Shown: positions 48,700 through 59,639 of the stretch, piece by piece
Layout: the number at the start of each line of letters is the position of its first letter
How positions within the stretch are numbered: the stretch's first letter is position 1
Assembly: GCF_003286085.1 (NCBI RefSeq)
Contig: NW_020825298.1
Span: 6,324,001 to 6,388,000, forward strand
Direction: 5' to 3'
Source of the DNA: Drosophila persimilis
Lineage: Eukaryota; Arthropoda; Insecta; Diptera; Drosophilidae
DNA length: 64,000 nt
Notes under the pieces: model-generated
Told to the model about the DNA's origin: nothing
The model's database searches: none
The model's input: the letters and a program-made list of their open reading frames with translations, nothing else
Made by a program: the position numbers and the translations under genes

Positions 48700-49625
48700 A
48701 AGTCGCAAGCAGAGAGTCGACTTCGCTACATATAATATATTGCGCATTAAAGAAAACATTCTCTTTTCCCGCTTGCCCATAATATTTCTATTCTTTTCTC
48801 ATATTCTCGATTCGCCGAAGTTGCGACAAAACCGCACAGAAACCGCAAACGAAACGCACAAAATGATTTCCAATAGCAGTACAAATTCTAGGCATTCAAT
48901 AATTAGTATAAGGTGAGGCCCTAGAGCCACAAGAGGCAGAGTCAGATCAGCAGCATTGGGCACGCCTCACCCTTTCATCAAACTTCACTTGGAAGGAGAG
49001 CACGCATTCCTTTTCGATTCTCTTCTTCACTTTTGCATCATGGAGTGGGAAGGGGAAAAAAGTTGACGAATTTTCAAGCACGCACACACACGCTGGAACT
49101 GACGTGATCAAACGGAAAAATGGCGACACCACGGAATAATAACACATTTTAGATTATGGCCCTTTAAAAATATGAAATTATGCTAAAATAATATGTTTAT
49201 CTCTACTTACATGACACATTTTACATATATAACACACATTGCCGCCATTTTCCTTCGTCAAGCTGCATTTTTGTCGCCACTTGGAATCTTTCTGATTTTC
49301 TTGCAATAAAACACGTTTTTGTATATAATCAGTGCATCACTATGCTAAACTTCACTTTGCACATCTGCGCTACATTTTACCCGTTGGATTTTTCACTATT
49401 TTCCATATTTTTGGCGAATTGAAACGCGGAGCTGACCTACAAACACGCGCTTTGACCGGGCGAAAAAATTAGAATGAGAGCGGTGCAAATGCGTTCATTC
49501 TATGCTCTCCTTCTACTCTTCCTTATTGCTCTCTCTTTCCCACGCACACTTCAACTACTTGTATAATTTCATCATGCTCCTTGTCTTCTTCCGCTGCTAC
49601 TGAAAAGAGAGATCAAAAGAATGTT
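48700..49625 (+). repeat. left arm of 2-kb imperfect palindrome
   Basis: Read outwards-in, it matches the reverse complement of about 49,785-50,725 nearly throughout, at roughly 75-85% by eye with small indels. Anchor matches include CGACAAAACCGCAC (48,829-48,842), AGTCAGATCAGCAGCATTGG (about 48,940-48,959), ATTCCTTTTCGATTCTCTTC (about 49,006-49,025), ACGCGGAGCTGACCTAC (about 49,424-49,440) and TTCATTCTATGCTCTCCTTCT (about 49,495-49,515). It also has a donor-like ATAAG/GTGAGG at 48,911 and an AATAAA at 49,305. If transcribed from outside toward the centre, it resembles a short spliced, polyadenylated unit duplicated in inverted orientation. Confidence 0.85.
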
Positions 49626-49784
49626 GGAGTGGGAGTGAGATGGAGTGACTGGCGGAGGGTTACGTTACAGTGCGCGGTGTAGGTGCAGCGCATATTGAAA
49701 TTACCTAATATAAATCAATTATTTGATATTTGTTTGTGAAATTACTTAATTTAATTAAATGAATTGATTAAAAGAGAGCTTTGC
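49626..49784. other. spacer (loop) of the palindrome
   Basis: About 160 bases with no obvious self-complementarity to either arm, including AT-rich DNA with ATTTAATTAAATGAATTGAT. It would form the terminal loop of a hairpin transcript. Confidence 0.6.
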
Positions 49785-50725
49785 AATAGCAGAAGAAGAA
49801 GACAAGGAGTAGAGCTAAGCCCAAGCAAAAGTACTCGAGAGAGCGTGGGAGTGAGAGCAATTAGTAAGAGGAGAAGGAGAGCATAGAATGAACTCATTTG
49901 CATTGGTTGCACTCAAATTTTTTCACCCGTTCAAAGCGCTTGTTCGTAGGTCAGCTCCGCGTTTTAATTCGCGAAAATTCGGAAAATGGTGAAAAATTCG
50001 AGGGATAAAATATCGCGCTGGGGTATGAAGTGAAGTTTAGTGTAGTGGTGCAGTGATTATAAACAAAAAACTGTGTTTTATTGCAAGAAAATGTGTTTGA
50101 TCAAGGGCGGGGGCGCAAAAGAGGCAAAATGGCGACAAAAATGCAGCTCGACGAAGGAAAAATGCGGCAACGAGTGATATTTATGTGCAATGTTTCATAA
50201 ATATGAAGATAAACATATTATTTTGCATAATTTCCTTTTTTTCATGTGCCAAAATCGAAAATGTGTAATTGTTTCGTTGTCTCGTTTTTTTTCGTTTGAT
50301 CACGTGAGTTCCAGCTGTGTGTGTGTGTGTGTGTGCTTGAAAATTCGTCAAGTTTTGTCCCTTTCCCACTCCCATTACTCGGGAGTAGTAGTGGGATGCA
50401 AAGGAGAAGAGAATCGAAAAGGAATGAGTGCTCTCGTTCCAAGCGAAGTTCAAGAAAGGGTGAGGCATTCCCAATGCTGCTGATCTGACTTTCCCTTGTG
50501 CCTCCCTCTCGTGCCTCACCTTAAATAAATGTGCATTAAAATGGTGCGCTCTTTATTGGAAATCAATTTGTGCGTTTCGCTTGCGTTTTCGGTGCGGTTT
50601 CGGTGCGGTTTTGTCGTAACTCGTAGCACGGCGACTCTTCATTAGAATCGTAGACAAATTATGGGTAAGTGAGAAAGATAATTTGTTGTATAGCGAACGT
50701 TGAAAACTGACCGCCATTATAAGAA
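49785..50725 (-). repeat. right arm of 2-kb imperfect palindrome
   Basis: Reverse-complement partner of 48,700-49,625. The corresponding landmarks are present in mirror order: the poly(A)-like TTTATT at 50,077-50,082, GCCTCACCTT at about 50,513-50,522 (mirror of AAGGTGAGGC), and CGGTGCGGTTTTGTCG at about 50,599-50,615. Open frames here are shadows of (GT)n and low-complexity DNA. Confidence 0.85.
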
Positions 50726-50739
50726 TACCATGGGTATGA

Positions 50740-53270
50740 AAATATGTTAATTTTTGTATTGATCAATGGGAAGTGTCGGGGTGCCGTGGCAGATATTTTC
50801 CCAGCGATTAAATACGGCAACGCCCTCGTGCGTGTTTTATTTATATATATATGTATTTCTTTGGTATTTACTTTCAAAAACTTCAGTCCAGCACTTGGCA
50901 TTTATCAAAATCATTTCAAAATTATGCAAATTACTTTGCCTGCAATCGGCTCGAAACTGGAACACACTTTCCCCAACAAAAAAAAAAACCTAACATAGAG
51001 CCTCAATTGACCCTAAATCATGTGACTACCGGTGAACTCTGGCCGTCTCCGGCTGGGCCGAAAGACTCTTTTCGGCCGGATAGAGCCAACACATTTTGGC
51101 CATTGTCTGGCTTGGCTTCGGGTCTTGCCGCAATTGTTGTTTGTTGTTTGTTGTGTTTCCACCATAATTCTTCTAATTATATGATCTATTACATTAGATC
51201 CAGGCATATGCATGGCCACACTTGTAACACATTTTAGCATATTTTATTAATTTAAATAATTCACTTGGGTCACTCCGGCCGATGCTAGACCGGCGATAAC
51301 CCCCAGATATGGCCATAGAGATGGGGTCTGCGGAGGGACTTTGTTCAACGATCGGTGACGGACTGCGCCGGGAAGCAACTTTCATCCGTGTACAGTGTAC
51401 ACCCAAGAAGGTGGAAGAGTTGCCCGAAGAGAGAGAGAAAGAAAACCCAGCGAAGCGTCCAAGCGACCGCATCCACCTCCGTTAATTTGTCGAGGCCACT
51501 AATTAAATTCAGTGGAAAACTGCCGTATTTACAGGCCGGTCCGAGTCCGACTCCGAGTGCGGGAAAGACTCCACCGAAATTCCATTTTAAATGAATTATT
51601 TTACATTTGCTACATAACCGTAATGCGTTTATTATTTAACCTGCCCCGAGGCTTCGCCTTCGCATCTGCCTTCACTCTGGGGTTGGGGGGGCGAGGCTCT
51701 GCTGATGGATTTGTCGGCGCTCTGTCCGCGACGGCACTTGAGTAATGGGTGTATAAGCGACGTCTACGCCCCAACGAGATTCAAATTTTTGCTGGGCCCA
51801 AAAGGGAAGCTCTCTAGCCATCGAGACAGCTAGCCATCGAGCCATCTGACCATCTAGGGCTGAATTTGATTAATGGGGTCTTCAATTAGGAGGATCACCT
51901 GCTATAGATCTGCTTTGGTATTGCATCCTCCTCCTTTTGGTCAATCATATGTGATGCCTTAAAAATTGATTGCAGATCAATATAGAAAAGAAAATCTTCC
52001 CACAGTTCAGGTTAAAAGATTTAAACTTTCGAAATCGGTAGTCTGTAAAATTTTGCTATGAAATAAATAGATTTTCTTTGGAATATAGTCATTGGAATAT
52101 CTATAACTATAAAATAATGATACTTTCATTCTAGATTTTCATTCGTAAAAAACAATAATATTTATCCCTCTTAAATAAATATCATATATGGGACTATAAG
52201 TCAATGAAGCCAGGGAATAAGTCTCCTAAATATTGCCTATTTCATAAGCATTTAATTAAAGTACATTTCATCACACAATTAGCAGGAATATTCCACCTTT
52301 TTGTACAGAAATTCCTATGAAAACCCTTTGGAAATAATGACTACAAGCTTCTGTATTTTCCCATGTTATAACTGAATTTTCCGTCATGTCCATGTACTCA
52401 ACATCAATGTCAATTGTCTCATTGTTATGCCTCCCCCCCTCTCCAGAGAGGGAGAGTGCACACAGAACGCCTGGGGGACCCAGGGGCATTCGGGTGCATT
52501 TCTATCGCCGCTTTGTTACGGGTGTCAAAAGTCAACAGCCACCGTATCGTAACCGTAACCGTTTACCGTTTACCGTATGTTTGCTCTTGGCACACCGCTC
52601 GCTGGGATGAGCCAAAGGAGGTGGGGGAGCACCGGGAAATGATCAATCCATCTCATCATTAGCGCTTATTAAATGAAGCTAATCCTGGGCCACTGCAGCA
52701 GCGACGAGCCGTGCGTGTCAAGTGCCAGAGATTGGGTCAGAGATCTCTGAATTACATATTTGAATAATGGTCCGAGGGCTGAATGGGAACCCAAACCCAA
52801 ATCCCAAACCCAAACAATACAAGCAGGGGAGCCCCCTTAGACGACTGTGATCCTCACGCGCCATCCGTCACTTGACAGCCATCACCGAGGGACCAGGCCA
52901 GTCCAGACCAGGCCAGACCAGACGTCAGGTTGATGTTTTGACATCACAACATCATTATCTACTCGTCTAACCCGTCGTCTACCCACTCCAGGGGCATTCT
53001 AGGGGCATTTGCCTCATCATCATCGCCGTTCCGAAGAGGTCGTACGTCGTACGAGATCCCCTGGTTATTTGGGTCTAACAGGCACTTGACCAGTTTGTTT
53101 TTGATTTGCCCAACCGCCTTGAATTGGGCCAATTAAACTGCCAGAATGGATGCCAGGCCAGGCTGTGTGGGCGGGGGTCGGTCCCACAAAAACCCAATTA
53201 GATGTCACTAGAGTAAAGAGCAGTAAAGATTTAATCATGGCCCAAACTCTGCTCTGTTGATCGGGACTGA
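50740..53270. other. non-coding stretch
   Basis: Contains AT-rich DNA at 51,960-52,260 and CGTAAC/CGTTTAC double repeats at 52,547-52,578. No gene is supported. Confidence 0.4.
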
Positions 53271-53297
53271 GGGGGGGGGGGGGGGGGGGGGGGGGGG
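53271..53297. repeat. G27 homopolymer
   Basis: An uninterrupted run of 27 guanines, the longest in the window. It is prone to quadruplex formation and to length error in sequencing. Confidence 0.9.
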
Positions 53298-53986
53298 ACA
53301 TCCAGCCATCGTGTTTTACAGCCAAAAAGAAAGTGTGAATCAATTAGCCTCGAACCCTGGCTCTCAATCTCAATTGTTTGCTTTGGCGAAAAAAACAATT
53401 AGAGAATTTTATTGCCTTCGATTTTACTACGCCCAAAACCATTCCCCTTTCCCCTCTCCATTCCCGGGCACAATTGTCTTGTGATGTTGTCTCTGTTGGG
53501 TCTTGTTTGTTGCCGTTGTTGTCAATGTCGTAAAAGTGTTTGCAGCTCATTCCGGGGACGGGTCGCTGGCTCGCCGGGTCGCCGGGTGAAAGGCCAAGCG
53601 ATAAAACCGTAAGTGCAGACACTTCAGCGGGCCCGTGGCGGGCGTGGCAGGCGATGACCGATAAGCGAAGCCAGGCTCGTGCCTCAAACATGAAGGATGA
53701 ACTCCATTAAAGCAGATTTTAGGAGACTATTGGTACATCATCATCTGTGGAACCAATTCCACGTCGATTCTAACGTTCCCTTCTAAACACTGGGACATAT
53801 CAATGAGGTATACTTCTATTGTCAATGGATGAAGGATGCCTCCTATGTTAAAACTCAATCTTAGATGAAGTCCTCCATCCAGCTATCCTTGCAGCAAACT
53901 TTACTCAGTAAACTCTGAAACCTACAACCAACCAACCTACAATCAAGGGATCGTTACAAAAAGTTGCTCCAGTAGACACTCGTGCC

Positions 53987-54316
53987 ATGTCTATCCAGAA
54001 TCTACACACCCGTGACCCCTTTGCCGAGGCCGAGGCCGACGCGGCTGCCATTCAGGCCCGGCCCGTGCACATCCGACTGCAGCAAAGGAATGGCGGCAGG
54101 ACCATCACCACGGTCCAGGGCCTGTCCTCGGGCTACGACCTCAAGAAGGTGGTCCGCTGCTGCAAGAAGGAGTTCGCCTGCAACGGCACTCTGCTCGAGT
54201 CCCCGGAGTACGGCCCAGTCATCCAGCTGCAGGGCGATCACCGCTTGAAGATCCATCAATGGCTGACCAAGATGCAGTTGGCCAGCTCCGATCAGCTGAA
54301 GGTCTGCGGCTTGTGA
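53987..54316 (+). CDS. eIF1 (SUI1)-like translation initiation factor, intronless paralogue
   Basis: 109 residues, the normal eIF1 length (about 110). The N-terminus MSIQNLHTRDPFAEAEADAA matches the fly eIF1 pattern (MSIQNL-TRDPFA). The SUI1 fold follows: VHIRLQQRNG, TTVQGLSSGYDLKKVV, KKEFACNGTL, EYGPVIQLQGD and a WLTKMQLA..QLKVCG ending. eIF1 binds the 40S P-site and governs start-codon scanning. Oddities: the basic loop is NGGRT where most eIF1 proteins have NGRK(T); VVRCC replaces the usual I/VV-R-S/A-C; and the acidic linker is Ala-rich. The absence of introns and GC-rich codons suggest a retrocopy under selection. It has an Inr-like TCAGT at 53,905 and a distant AATAAA at 54,737. It could be germline-biased, as many fly retrogenes are, but that is inference. 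Confidence 0.93.
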   Translation: MSIQNLHTRDPFAEAEADAAAIQARPVHIRLQQRNGGRTITTVQGLSSGYDLKKVVRCCKKEFACNGTLLESPEYGPVIQLQGDHRLKIHQWLTKMQLASSDQLKVCGL

Positions 54317-54576
54317 GGACTAGGCCTAGGCCTAGGACCAAACCGTTTGAGTTGTTGTAAAATGTTCTAAAATATATCAAGCTACAGAATCGAATGGTCC
54401 CCCTCTGGATGGTTTGACGTCTCTAGTGTGGGGCACAAATTTGTCAGTGACTCGTCAAGTGCCTCGTCATCGTCATCGCGGAGCCGTCAGCGGCGTCGTC
54501 ATGGTTCGTTCTATGTTGAAAGGGAAAGAGACGTGGAATGGGGACGTGGAATGGGGACCACGGCCGAGTGTTTGGC

Positions 54577-54581
<5 letters not shown>

Positions 54582-54609
<28 letters not shown>
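54582..54609. repeat. (CT)14 microsatellite
   Basis: A perfect CT dinucleotide run 3' of the eIF1-like gene. It could bind GA-repeat proteins. Confidence 0.92.
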
Positions 54610-54948
54610 GGCCGATCGGCCCTGCCTCTCGCTTGAAAATGATTTGTTTGTGTTGTCCGATTCTGACAAGTGTTGTCATTAAGCCTGTCCAAACATTTTC
54701 GCTTTAGGGAATTGACAAATAACCAAATTTGTACGAAATAAATCAGAAATTGGCTGTCCAGTGCACAGGATCATAAATTGAACTGCAAAGATGGGAAAAA
54801 TTGAGGAAATAATAAATGATATATGTATCTATCTATAGATTGTATAGCCATAAGTATTTTTGGTGTGGTTTTTATATACAAATTTTTGTTCAATGACAGC
54901 TGAATATATAGCCAGAATTTATTAATTACGTGGGGTATATAATATATA

Positions 54949-55345
54949 TACACTCCCGGTCAATATAATAGATTCAATGCATTTTCTATGTGAAAATTAA
55001 TTTAAAAATCAAGAATTGAGAAAAAAAAAAATTTTTTTAATCCTGAAAATACCATTTCTTAACAAAAAAAATTAAAAATTGTAGTTCCAAATCAAAAGAT
55101 TTTTTAAAATTTTTTTTGTTGTACACTGCCGGTCAATAGAATTGACTCAATGCATTTTCTATGTGAAATTTAATTTTTTAAATCAAGAAACATTTTTTTT
55201 TAATATTTAAAATATCATTCCTTAATAAAAATAATTAAAAATTATAGTTCTAAATCAAAAGTTTTTTTTTACATTTTTTTTATATGTTTGGACCTAAAAA
55301 AAATTGATATATTTATCGATCAATGGAATAGACTCAAGTGTATAT
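54949..55345. repeat. tandem copies of a Tc1-like terminus (173-bp period)
   Basis: TACACTCCCGGTCAATATAA at 54,949 and TACACTGCCGGTCAATAGAA at 55,122 begin two units sharing (A/T)GA(T/C)TCAATGCATTTTCTATG and an AT-rich body. A third, more diverged start, CGATCAATGGAATAGACTCA, lies near 55,317. The leading CACTGCCGGTCAA resembles the ends of Tc1-like DNA transposons as I remember them. No transposase frame is present. Confidence 0.65.
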
Positions 55346-57689
55346 ATTTTTAAGATTTAGATTTGGTCTCTTTTATTGGTATTGTATGAAAAGAGTGGAG
55401 GATATACCCAGAAGGCTTGTCTAATATTTTTCATATATTTTGATTGATGGCCCAAATCAAAGCCCTTTGCAAGAAATGTCCAAAACAATCAACGTTTCAA
55501 AGAGAAAAGATCTTGGGCCTGGGGCAATCAAATTTCTTTTATTTCAATGTATTCCGAGCATTGATTTGTGCACTGCCGGGTCCCATCCCCAGTCCCCAAC
55601 AATAACTGAACTTTGATCATAACTGAAGCCATAATTATGGGTCTAGGCGGCTTAGGAGGGAGCATTTTATGTGTGCCTGCAATAAAAATAAAACTGCTTT
55701 TGAAAGATATACATATACTTTACCCACGGCTGGCCGAGATGCACGGAACGAATCTTTATTTATGGCATAATGATCGTCCGAGTCGGAGTCGGAGTCCGCG
55801 TCTAAGTCGGGAGTAGGGAAGGAAAACTGTTGTTTTTTTTTTTTGGGTTCTGTTCCCAATATACCGTCGTATCCGTCTCATCGCTTTACGATCAATGTTC
55901 AATTCTTTGTTTGTGTGTGTGTGAGTGGAGTGGGGCATCATCTGGCCCTGGCCGCTCGATAATTCTTTATTATTTCTCTAAAACTTCACCTTTAATTAAA
56001 CACGAAACGAAATTATAAAATTGTACCTGCTTTAGCAGCCGTCGGTCCCTATCCAAGTCCAAGTCGAAGTCCAAGTCGAAGTCAAAGAGTCGCAGTCGCG
56101 GGTCGCATCGGTTGTGTACCCTGTAGGAGAGCTGGGGGAGGGGTATATAGGTTTTTTTGGGGATGCATGTGCAACACGCAGAGTGAAGAGTGCCCCTTGA
56201 GCTATTGGGAGCCACCTTTTGGCCTATCCAGGAGTAACCATTCGTTCAGCCCCTGTCCTGGCTGTACCCATCGAATACACCACCATATAGCCTGCAATAG
56301 TAGGGGGTATAGGGTACTCCCCTAGTCGTATCCTTTCTGTACCCTTCTTACTTGTTTTCAACTGTTTTCTGTGGGGGAATTTCTACCTGGACAGTACACG
56401 CGGCGCATCGCATCGACGGTGTCTCTGTCTCCCCCCCACCCCTTCCCTCTGCCGCTGCCGATGCTGCCTCTGCCGCTGCTCATCTGCCTGGCCCGCTTTT
56501 GTCTTGTGTGTGTCCCCAAATTCGATCAATTTAGATACAAACACCCATTTATGCATCAGTACCTTTTATTAAACTACTCGCTCTCTTGCTCTCTCGCTCG
56601 TCTCCCTCTCTCTCTGCCGTCGCTCTCCCTCTCTCTCTCTGCTTGCACGCGTCTTGGTATTTGTGTGGGTTGCCCGCTGCCAGCAAATACAACGTGCTGC
56701 CTTAATAAGCCCGTTAATGGAATATTAGGCAAAGAGGGGGTGGGGGGAGAGGTCCATACGCACATGGTGACAGAGACAAACACTCCGATTGAGTGGGACA
56801 AAAACGAAGAGAGAACCGAATCGATTCGGAGAGTGGGAGTGCGGGAGCGAGGGAGAGACAAGAGTCGGCGGCTGCTGCGCTACCGCTTAGTCGTAGAGTT
56901 TAAGGGGTATATGGGTTGGAAGAAGTTTCGGAGCTGTTATATTCCTAAAAGCATACAATGATAGGCTTCTGATGCCCTGTAGTCCCCCGTTTTCCCCACC
57001 TGAAGCACCCCCTGCACTTCTCTACGGCCTGTACGCCACACCAGGTATCGCCTTGTCGAGTCGCTCTCTCTCCTCTCTGCTGCTGCGCTGCTTCTTGCTC
57101 ATCTTCTTATTCTGATTCTCTTTTGTTGTTGTGCTCCCGTGAGTGTGTGCTGTGGCTGTGGCAACGATCGAACGATTTTAGTGCTGGAATGCAATAAAAT
57201 TGTATTTTTGTTTTGTCCGATTTGATTCAAGTTTTATAGTTTGTCCACAGACTAGCGGAGTGCACACGCACACCCAAAAAAACAACAACAACCCATGATA
57301 CTTGATACACAATACAATGACAGAAATTCCTAAACTGGTACAGGTATCTACCGTCGTACCTGAATTCGATTTACAAAACTTGGACACTTCTTTTGGGCCT
57401 CAAATGATGCTTATGAGGAATCCATTGGATATAAATCGAGCGTCTGGGAGTTGAATTTTCTATATTTCGAACTAAAGAGGGGGTCTATAGCATTTGGGGA
57501 GTCGTTTAGGGAGACTTCTGTGGGTCGAAGTCGCCATAAGTGGAACGTTTTCTTTGGATTATAGTGGTTCGACTTTGGTTCGACTTATGGGAGATCAACT
57601 TTATGTACTTTAGAGATCCCTATATGTATATAATAATGAGATATAGTATATAAATCTATACATATATAGTTAGCTATAGTTATATCTAT
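55346..57689. other. non-coding stretch
   Basis: GAGTCG hexamers at 55,775-55,810 and 56,053-56,100 (the latter reads as a Ser/Lys-rich frame but is a microsatellite), T14-type run at 55,833-55,846, and (CT)n at 56,578-56,640. A minus-strand block near 57,375-57,410 reads ASFEAQKKCPSFVNRIQ before a fair donor, TTCAG/GTACGA, but is unsupported. Confidence 0.4.
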
Positions 57690-57718
57690 AAGTTAGGTTA
57701 GTTTAACCTGGATGGCCC

Positions 57719-57925
57719 TCAGCGGTGCCCCACATACGCCCCAATATGGCCCTTAGTTGTCCGGATATGAGGGGGTATGAGCCGTAGCGGCAGTGTTTGG
57801 GGGATTTTAGGGTCCTCAAAAGCCGGACAGTTGCAGATGAGATGTTTCAGGGTTTCGCCACACTTTCTACAGCTGTCTCTGTTTGCTAGACAGTGTCCTA
57901 TTATATCTGTAGATCTAGTTATGAT
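57719..57925 (-). mobile_element. LINE fragment: C-terminal zinc-knuckle region of ORF2
   Basis: The minus strand is open for 68 codons reading ..RSTDIIGHCLANRDSCRKC then GETLKHLICNCPAFEDP. The C-x2-C-x5-H-x4-C knuckle and the GHC..H-L-C-x-CPAF pattern are typical of the end of the reverse transcriptase/RNase H polyprotein in fly R1/Jockey/I-type non-LTR elements. Upstream codons are interrupted by TAG and the rest of ORF2 is missing, so it is a dead 5'-truncated copy. Downstream GGTTAAACTAACCTAAC may be its 3' UTR. Confidence 0.75.
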
Positions 57926-58994
57926 CTATAATAGTTCTTGGACGGAAAATCAACAATTTCACTACCGTAGTTTTCACCTGTTAGCCAGCGAAATATAAAT
58001 GATCACCCCAATTGCTACTTTTTTATAAGAAAGATACAATTTTTAGAGCATACAGTCGAATTTCTCCATTACGAAGGGGAATATTTTGAAAAACCATAAA
58101 ACCATTTTCATTTTAAAGATTTGGTTCTTATTTGCCATTCCTGAAATATAAATAGCAGCCCTCGTATAAGGAATTTATTTCCAAGCAAAATAAAAGGGAG
58201 AAGACAATTATGGGGAAGATCCGAACTAGAAATGTGACGAAAACAATGGATTAACAGGCACTTCATACCCTTGTGGAAATGGGAAATATTGCGCCTTAAA
58301 CCTCTTTACTTATTTAACGTCCTTGAAGTATTTTGTATAAGGAAAAGTGATATTTTTTCTGAATTCTATATTACGAATCTTGTGTATATGAAAATAAGTA
58401 CAAATTTCTATAATTACGGGCTTCACTTTGTCTTAAAAGTTGCAGAAAATCCCAAGAATATTGAAGAATAGTCTACTACTTATCTACCTAAAACACTCCA
58501 CTAAGTATAACCCTCTCTAAGCAGCATCTGATCTTCACCTAAGAACAAGTTATACCATTTGTGCCCTTACCATTACCCTTGGAAGTGTCTCTTTCTTTTT
58601 AACCAGATTCATGATTTCGATGGATGGGGGATTATTTATGCCGATACTCGCACTAAAACCGAAATTAACATAATTTGATCGAGCGGTACACCAAGGGAAG
58701 GGGCGATGCATTTTTTATGATCCCATGGCAACGGCAATCACGGGGCTGGGAAATTATTACGAGGAAAACGATACCTTTCCACCGCGCCCGCTCTTTCTTC
58801 GTCTTGGCCACAAAAATAATGAACAAGATGCTTTCTTTCCATCTTTACATTTATCTGCAAGGAGGATCTGGGTATTAAAGCAATGAAAAGAGAGGGACAG
58901 AGAAACGAGGGTGGGGGGGGGGGATCCATCCAACTAGACAAATGTTATTACCAAAAACGAAGACAACGACCGACCCCAAAGATCTGTGACTAAA
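57926..58994. other. non-coding stretch
   Basis: AT-rich to 58,560, then mixed sequence with a G-run at 58,913-58,922. No gene is supported. Confidence 0.4.
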
Positions 58995-59000
58995 TTTATT
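58995..59000 (-). terminator. poly(A) signal for the 59.1-kb gene
   Basis: AATAAA on the minus strand, 147 bases beyond the TGA stop of the two-exon CDS. Confidence 0.4.
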
Positions 59001-59146
59001 CAAAAGAGATTCGAAAAACGTCGCGCTGTGCTTCATTCTCTCCCCTTTCTTTCGTTAATTTGAAACAGTTTGATACTTAGACACAGGTCTGTGTGGCATC
59101 CACAAAAGATACGGCATATGGGATACCTAGGCACCCATACTGGCAC

Positions 59147-59626
59147 TCAGACTAAAGGTAATTCCAATACGTGTGTGACTGCCATTAGAGGAAAGTACTT
59201 TGGATGCCGCCGTCGCCATCGTTTTTGGGTAGGGACCCTCGATGGCACTGCCCCTGCCCCAGCATCCAGAGCTCTTGCATTGCCACGTCTTTCTCCCGCT
59301 GGCCTGCCCCTGTTCCTCTGGCTTTCTTTCACCTACAAGATTTATGGCACTGTATTTGTATTATTTTTAGTTGTTTTATGTCAGCCACAGATACACGCCT
59401 CGGTCCCCAGGCTCCCCTTGGCCCTGCCCCCCCGCCCCCCCCGTACCTGAACGGCGTTCTCGGTTAGCTTTCGATTCAGGAGCTCTTTTCGGATGACTAA
59501 CTGCAAAGTACGAGCATAGTGGGGCCTCGCATGAGTCGTTGAACGTTTTCTTTGACTCATCGTTTGAATGCCTTCAATGGACAATCCCAGGTACAGTTGT
59601 GCTCTGGTTAGTACTAGTAGTTGCAT
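59147..59626 (-). CDS. probable two-exon gene for a small basic protein
   Basis: Exon 1 (59,626-59,447) opens MQLLVLTRAQLYLGLSIEGI and contains a second Met at 59,560 (MSQRKRSTTHARPHYARTLQ). It ends ..RKLTENAVQ at a donor, GTTCAG/GTACGG. The 114-base intron has a CTAAA branch-like word and ends ATCTTGTAG. Exon 2 (59,332-59,147) continues in phase 0: VKESQRNRGRPAGERRGNAR, a polybasic KRWRRRHPK, then a hydrophobic end, and TGA. Total is 121 residues (99 from the second Met). Frame continuity across the intron, plus a downstream AATAAA, argue for a real gene. Arg-rich composition hints at nucleic-acid or chromatin binding. No family is recognised, and protamine-like proteins are only one idea. 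Confidence 0.48.
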
Positions 59627-59639
59627 TTAGCTGATTAAA

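Noticed and set aside
50181-50519. 112-codon minus-strand frame in the right palindrome arm
   Set aside because: It contains a (GT)n-derived His-Thr run, and its counterpart in the left arm is not open.
56053-56100. Ser-Lys repeat frame suggesting an SR protein exon
   Set aside because: It is an AAGTCC/AAGTCG microsatellite like others in the window, with no flanking coding sequence.
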